In this document: positions 63,922 to 64,000 of the stretch, in pieces
Numbering within the stretch: position 1 is the stretch's first letter
Layout: each line of letters opens with the position of its first letter
DNA from: Siphonodentalium dalli
Lineage: Eukaryota > Mollusca > Scaphopoda > Gadilida > Siphonodentaliidae
NCBI GenBank assembly: GCA_032622095.1
Contig: CP136061.1
Coordinates: 233,676,944 to 233,740,943 of the forward strand
Reading direction: 5' to 3'
Length of the DNA stretch: 64,000 nt
Position numbers and translations under genes: made by a program
Notes under the pieces: generated by a model
What the model saw: only the letters and a program-made list of their open reading frames with translations
Told to the model about the DNA's origin: nothing
Database searches by the model: none

Positions 63922-64000
63922 CACTGGAGGAGGCCCACTCCAAAGATGGCAAGACAACCAACATTAAGAGTTTAACTAACTGCTGTTCACCAATGCAAAC

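Overview
This is a piece of an animal nuclear genome: AT-rich, intron-heavy, with short exons bounded by GT/AG and crowded with short inverted-repeat transposons. The two genes are conserved animal genes and the codons look ordinary. Repeats containing 'gggccataactc' and the MITE (short non-autonomous DNA transposon) load suggest a marine invertebrate, perhaps a lophotrochozoan. The species cannot be fixed from the sequence alone. Nothing bacterial or viral is visible.

Layout. Both recognisable genes are on the minus strand, head to tail. (1) Positions 1390-17716 hold ten internal exons of WDTC1, a DDB1-CUL4 ubiquitin-ligase substrate receptor with WD40 and TPR repeats. Its last WD40 exons lie left of the window and its start-codon exon was not found. 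A candidate non-coding first exon with a strong donor lies near 29.1 kb, which would make intron 1 about 11 kb. (2) Positions 29.2-38.1 kb are intergenic and full of transposon relics. (3) Positions 38385-62994 hold the last fifteen exons of CEP290, the ciliary transition-zone coiled-coil protein, ending at a TGA with AATAAA about 110 bp further on. All exons chain in phase. The rest of CEP290 lies right of the window. An unassigned exon-like ORF at 63.8-63.9 kb does not fit the CEP290 reading phase.

Transposon landscape. Introns and the intergenic region carry at least ten families of non-autonomous DNA elements. These include 254-bp hAT-like MITEs with 8-bp target duplications, two longer hAT-like elements, several TTAA-flanked piggyBac-like families, a TA-flanked palindromic MITE, other foldback elements, and tRNA-derived SINEs.

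Most notable observations. In CEP290, two separate minisatellites (14 x 30 bp at 59.1-59.5 kb; five identical 50-bp units plus degenerate copies at 51.2-51.6 kb) are tandem duplications of an exon end together with its 5' splice site. A TA-type MITE sits exactly in the GTA of another CEP290 donor. A further copy of that MITE carries about 35 bp of a CEP290 exon-intron junction in its loop. A TTAA-flanked 0.84-kb element holds five 18-bp palindromes.
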